Assembly: GCA_949292725.1 (NCBI GenBank)
Contig: CASFAQ010000010.1
Span: 1-37,439 of the forward strand
Source: an uncultured Eubacteriales bacterium
GTDB taxonomy: Bacteria; Bacillota; Clostridia; Lachnospirales; Lachnospiraceae
Length of the DNA: 37,439 nucleotides
Direction of reading: 5' to 3'
Shown one piece after another: positions 35,954 to 37,439 of this stretch (position 1 is the stretch's first letter; every line of letters starts with the position of its first letter). A program made the position numbers and the translations under genes. Under the pieces are notes generated by a model. It saw nothing but the letters and a program-made list of their open reading frames with translations. It did not search any database and had not been told where the DNA came from.

Positions 35954-36947
35954 TTTTTTAGGAGCAGGAAGCTGGGGAACGGCGTTATCGGTACTTGTTG
36001 CCAATAACGGGCATGATGTCTTTTTATGGTCGGCGGTTGAATCCGAACTTTCATTATTAAGTACGAAAAGGGAGCATACAGAAAGACTTCCGGGTATTAT
36101 ACTCCCTGACAACATATATATCGAGGGAGATTTGGAAAAAGCATGTACGGATATGGATCTTATCGTATTTTCCGTTGCTTCGCCATATGTACGTTCAGTA
36201 GCCACACAGGCTGCCGCTTATATTAAGGATGGTCAGAAGATTGTAAATGTAGGAAAGGGAATTGAGGAAAAAACCCTCTATACACTGTCACAGGTTCTTA
36301 ATGACGTTCTTCCGAAATGTGATATTGCAGTTCTTTCAGGCCCAAGTCATGCGGAAGAGGTAGTAAAGGGAATACCTACAACGGTTGTTGTAGGAGCTGC
36401 CACGAAGGAGACGGCGTCTTATGTTCAGGATATCTTTATGAGTGAAACATTCAGAGTGTACATTAATCCTGATATAAAGGGTATCGAGCTTGGGGGCGCC
36501 ATAAAAAATGTTATTGCTCTTGCGGCAGGTATCATAGATGGTCTTGGACTTGGAGATAATACTAAGGCTGCACTTATGACAAGAGGACTTGCCGAGATAA
36601 GCAGACTGGGAGTTGCCATGGGTTGTAAGGCTGAAACATTCTCAGGGCTGTCCGGAATAGGAGATCTGATTGTTACATGTACGAGCTCGCACAGCAGAAA
36701 TCATTCGGCAGGATATCTTATGGGCAAGGGAATGACTGCAAAGGAAGCAATGAAGGAAGTAAAGCAGGTTGTCGAAGGCGTATATTCTGCGAAAGCGGCT
36801 TATGACCTTGCTAAGAAATATAATACGGACATGCCTATTGTAGAGCAGATCAATGAGGTCCTGTTTAATGATAAAACAGCTAAACAGGCGCTTAGTGAAC
36901 TTTTAGAAAGAGACAGGAAGATGGAATATTCTTTTACGGAATGGTAA
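35943..36947 (+). CDS. gpsA: Glycerol-3-phosphate dehydrogenase [NAD(P)+]
   Basis: GpsA reduces dihydroxyacetone phosphate to sn-glycerol-3-phosphate, the backbone for phospholipids. The 334-residue product opens [23 protein letters not shown], with the NAD(P)-binding GAGSWG. It contains [23 protein letters not shown] near residue 130, the catalytic-lysine segment [23 protein letters not shown] near 185, and [10 protein letters not shown] near 240. GGAGG at 35929-35933 inside plsY supports the ATG. It ends the DUF512-der-plsY-gpsA run; no strong terminator follows before the rplU promoter. Confidence 0.97.
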   Translation: MRISFLGAGSWGTALSVLVANNGHDVFLWSAVESELSLLSTKREHTERLPGIILPDNIYIEGDLEKACTDMDLIVFSVASPYVRSVATQAAAYIKDGQKIVNVGKGIEEKTLYTLSQVLNDVLPKCDIAVLSGPSHAEEVVKGIPTTVVVGAATKETASYVQDIFMSETFRVYINPDIKGIELGGAIKNVIALAAGIIDGLGLGDNTKAALMTRGLAEISRLGVAMGCKAETFSGLSGIGDLIVTCTSSHSRNHSAGYLMGKGMTAKEAMKEVKQVVEGVYSAKAAYDLAKKYNTDMPIVEQINEVLFNDKTAKQALSELLERDRKMEYSFTEW

Positions 36948-36955
36948 AATATCTG

Positions 36956-36985
36956 TTGACAGAAATTTGTTTTCTGTGATATTAT
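36956..36985 (+). promoter_or_regulatory. Promoter of rplU
   Basis: A consensus TTGACA (36956-36961) and TATTAT (36980-36985) are 18 bases apart. An inverted repeat, ACAGAAA (36959-36965) and TTTCTGT (36971-36977), overlaps the -35 and fills the spacer. It could be an operator or simply an AT-rich coincidence. Confidence 0.7.
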
Positions 36986-36990
36986 CTTTT

Positions 36991-37080
36991 GGTGAGTGTT
37001 TTTATATACTTACGGTGCCGCTCAGCGAGGTACAAGTTCCGCAAGGACACCAAAGCTGGCGAGTAATGATTATAGGAGGT
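36991..37080 (+). ncRNA. Structured ribosomal protein L21 leader
   Basis: The leader has a small closed structure consistent with the L21 autoregulatory leader family of Firmicutes. GGTG (36991-36994) pairs with CACC (37048-37051). GTGCC (37015-37019) pairs with GGTAC (37029-37033). TCC-GCAA-GGA (37038-37047) forms a GNRA tetraloop hairpin. The rplU ribosome-binding site AGGAGGT (37074-37080) closes the leader. Assignment is from position, fold and general resemblance; I could not run a covariance model. Confidence 0.65.
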
Positions 37081-37086
37081 GCTTGT

Positions 37087-37395
37087 ATGTACGCAATTAT
37101 TGCAACAGGTGGTAAGCAGTACAAGGTATCCGAGGGCGATGTTATCAAGGTTGAAAAGCTTGATGCAAAAGCCGGAGAATCATTTACATTTGACCAGGTT
37201 CTTATTGTAAACGACGGTGAAATGAAGATTGGTAATCCTACTGTTTTAGGTGCAACAGTTGAGGCTTCTGTAGTATCAGAAGGCAGAGGTAAGAAGGTTA
37301 TTGTATATCGTTACAAGAGAAAAACCGGTTACCATAAGAAGAATGGTCACAGACAGTCTTATACAGAAGTTAAGATTGACAAGATTAATGCTTAA
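37087..37395 (+). CDS. rplU: 50S ribosomal protein L21
   Basis: This 102-residue ribosomal protein binds 23S rRNA in the large subunit. It opens [20 protein letters not shown], the family signature, and ends with the basic [14 protein letters not shown] segment typical of L21. ATG 37087 is seven bases after AGGAGGT. The frame is open upstream to 36967, but that part is the structured leader. Expression is probably controlled by L21 binding to that leader. prp follows after two bases. Confidence 0.97.
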   Translation: MYAIIATGGKQYKVSEGDVIKVEKLDAKAGESFTFDQVLIVNDGEMKIGNPTVLGATVEASVVSEGRGKKVIVYRYKRKTGYHKKNGHRQSYTEVKIDKINA

Positions 37396-37397
37396 TT

Positions 37398-37439
37398 ATG
37401 ATTAATGTGGAATTTATGTACGATTCATCGGGCAGGATT
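37398..37439 (+). CDS. prp: Ribosomal-processing cysteine protease Prp, 5' fragment
   Basis: Only 14 codons are inside the window (MINVEFMYDSSGRI). Both the position directly after rplU and the short strand followed by D-S-x-G-R-I match the start of Prp (YsxB), which trims the N-terminal extension of L27 in Firmicutes. In the usual order rpmA follows, outside this window. No ribosome-binding site is seen, so translation is probably coupled to rplU. Confidence 0.7.
   Translation, partial: MINVEFMYDSSGRI

Noticed and set aside
36967-37086. A 40-residue N-terminal extension of L21
   Set aside because: It coincides with the structured leader, and ATG 37087 has an AGGAGGT and the conserved [12 protein letters not shown] start.

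Overview
The window is an ordinary-density chromosomal segment of a low-to-moderate GC Gram-positive anaerobe, most likely a Lachnospiraceae-type member of the Clostridia. The reasons are the gene clusters cmk-ispH-S1, plsX-rnc-smc-ftsY and DUF512-der-plsY-gpsA, rplU followed directly by prp, a short-form HisG with HisZ, and a PyrB/PyrI pair. Other clues are a formate-tetrahydrofolate ligase, a long divergent PRPP synthetase, strong AGGAGG ribosome-binding sites and sigma-A-like promoters. No rRNA, tRNA, CRISPR array, insertion sequence or prophage gene was seen, and no gap between genes exceeds about 150 bases.

Layout. (1) 1-5939, plus strand: a ClpP/TepA-like protease running in from the left edge, uppP, an FtsK/SpoIIIE translocase, and two tightly coupled RimK-like ATP-grasp ligases of unknown product. 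(2) 5988-9024: fhs on plus, meeting pyrBI on minus tail to tail with overlapping stop codons. (3) 9168-12605: a GH30 lipoprotein glycosidase on plus, convergent with an unrecognised two-gene minus operon (545-residue membrane protein plus 88-residue protein). A perfect hairpin spans both convergent stop codons. (4) 12736-19017: rimO, pgsA, a small lipoprotein, a YhiN-type flavoprotein, then cmk-ispH-S1 with overlapping genes and a clear terminator. (5) 19105-25323: plsX-rnc-smc-ftsY. (6) 25358-30998: hisZ-hisG-hisD-hisB-hisI, a 50-residue membrane peptide and rnhB, then yraN. (7) 31369-32502: prs on minus. (8) 32643-36947: DUF512-der-plsY-gpsA. (9) 36956-37439: promoter, structured L21 leader, rplU and the start of prp.

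Together the genes cover cell envelope lipids (uppP, pgsA, plsX, plsY, gpsA), chromosome segregation (ftsK, smc), protein targeting (ftsY), translation and RNA (rimO, S1, rnc, rnhB, der, rplU, prp), nucleotide precursors (pyrBI, cmk, prs) and histidine synthesis. The genes clearly tied to a niche are the exported GH30 glycosidase, suggesting plant xylan or a related glycan, and fhs (one-carbon metabolism).

The most unusual observations are: a clean in-frame loss of about 20 residues from the first G domain of the normally essential GTPase Der; the tandem ATP-grasp pair; a HisI protein carrying an N-terminal HisF-like domain but no HisE domain; and the gene-end architectures (shared stop-codon hairpin, overlapping convergent stops). 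No new defence or mobile system could be supported. The ATP-grasp pair is the best candidate for an undescribed pathway. All family assignments come from reading motifs in the translations; no database search was run.
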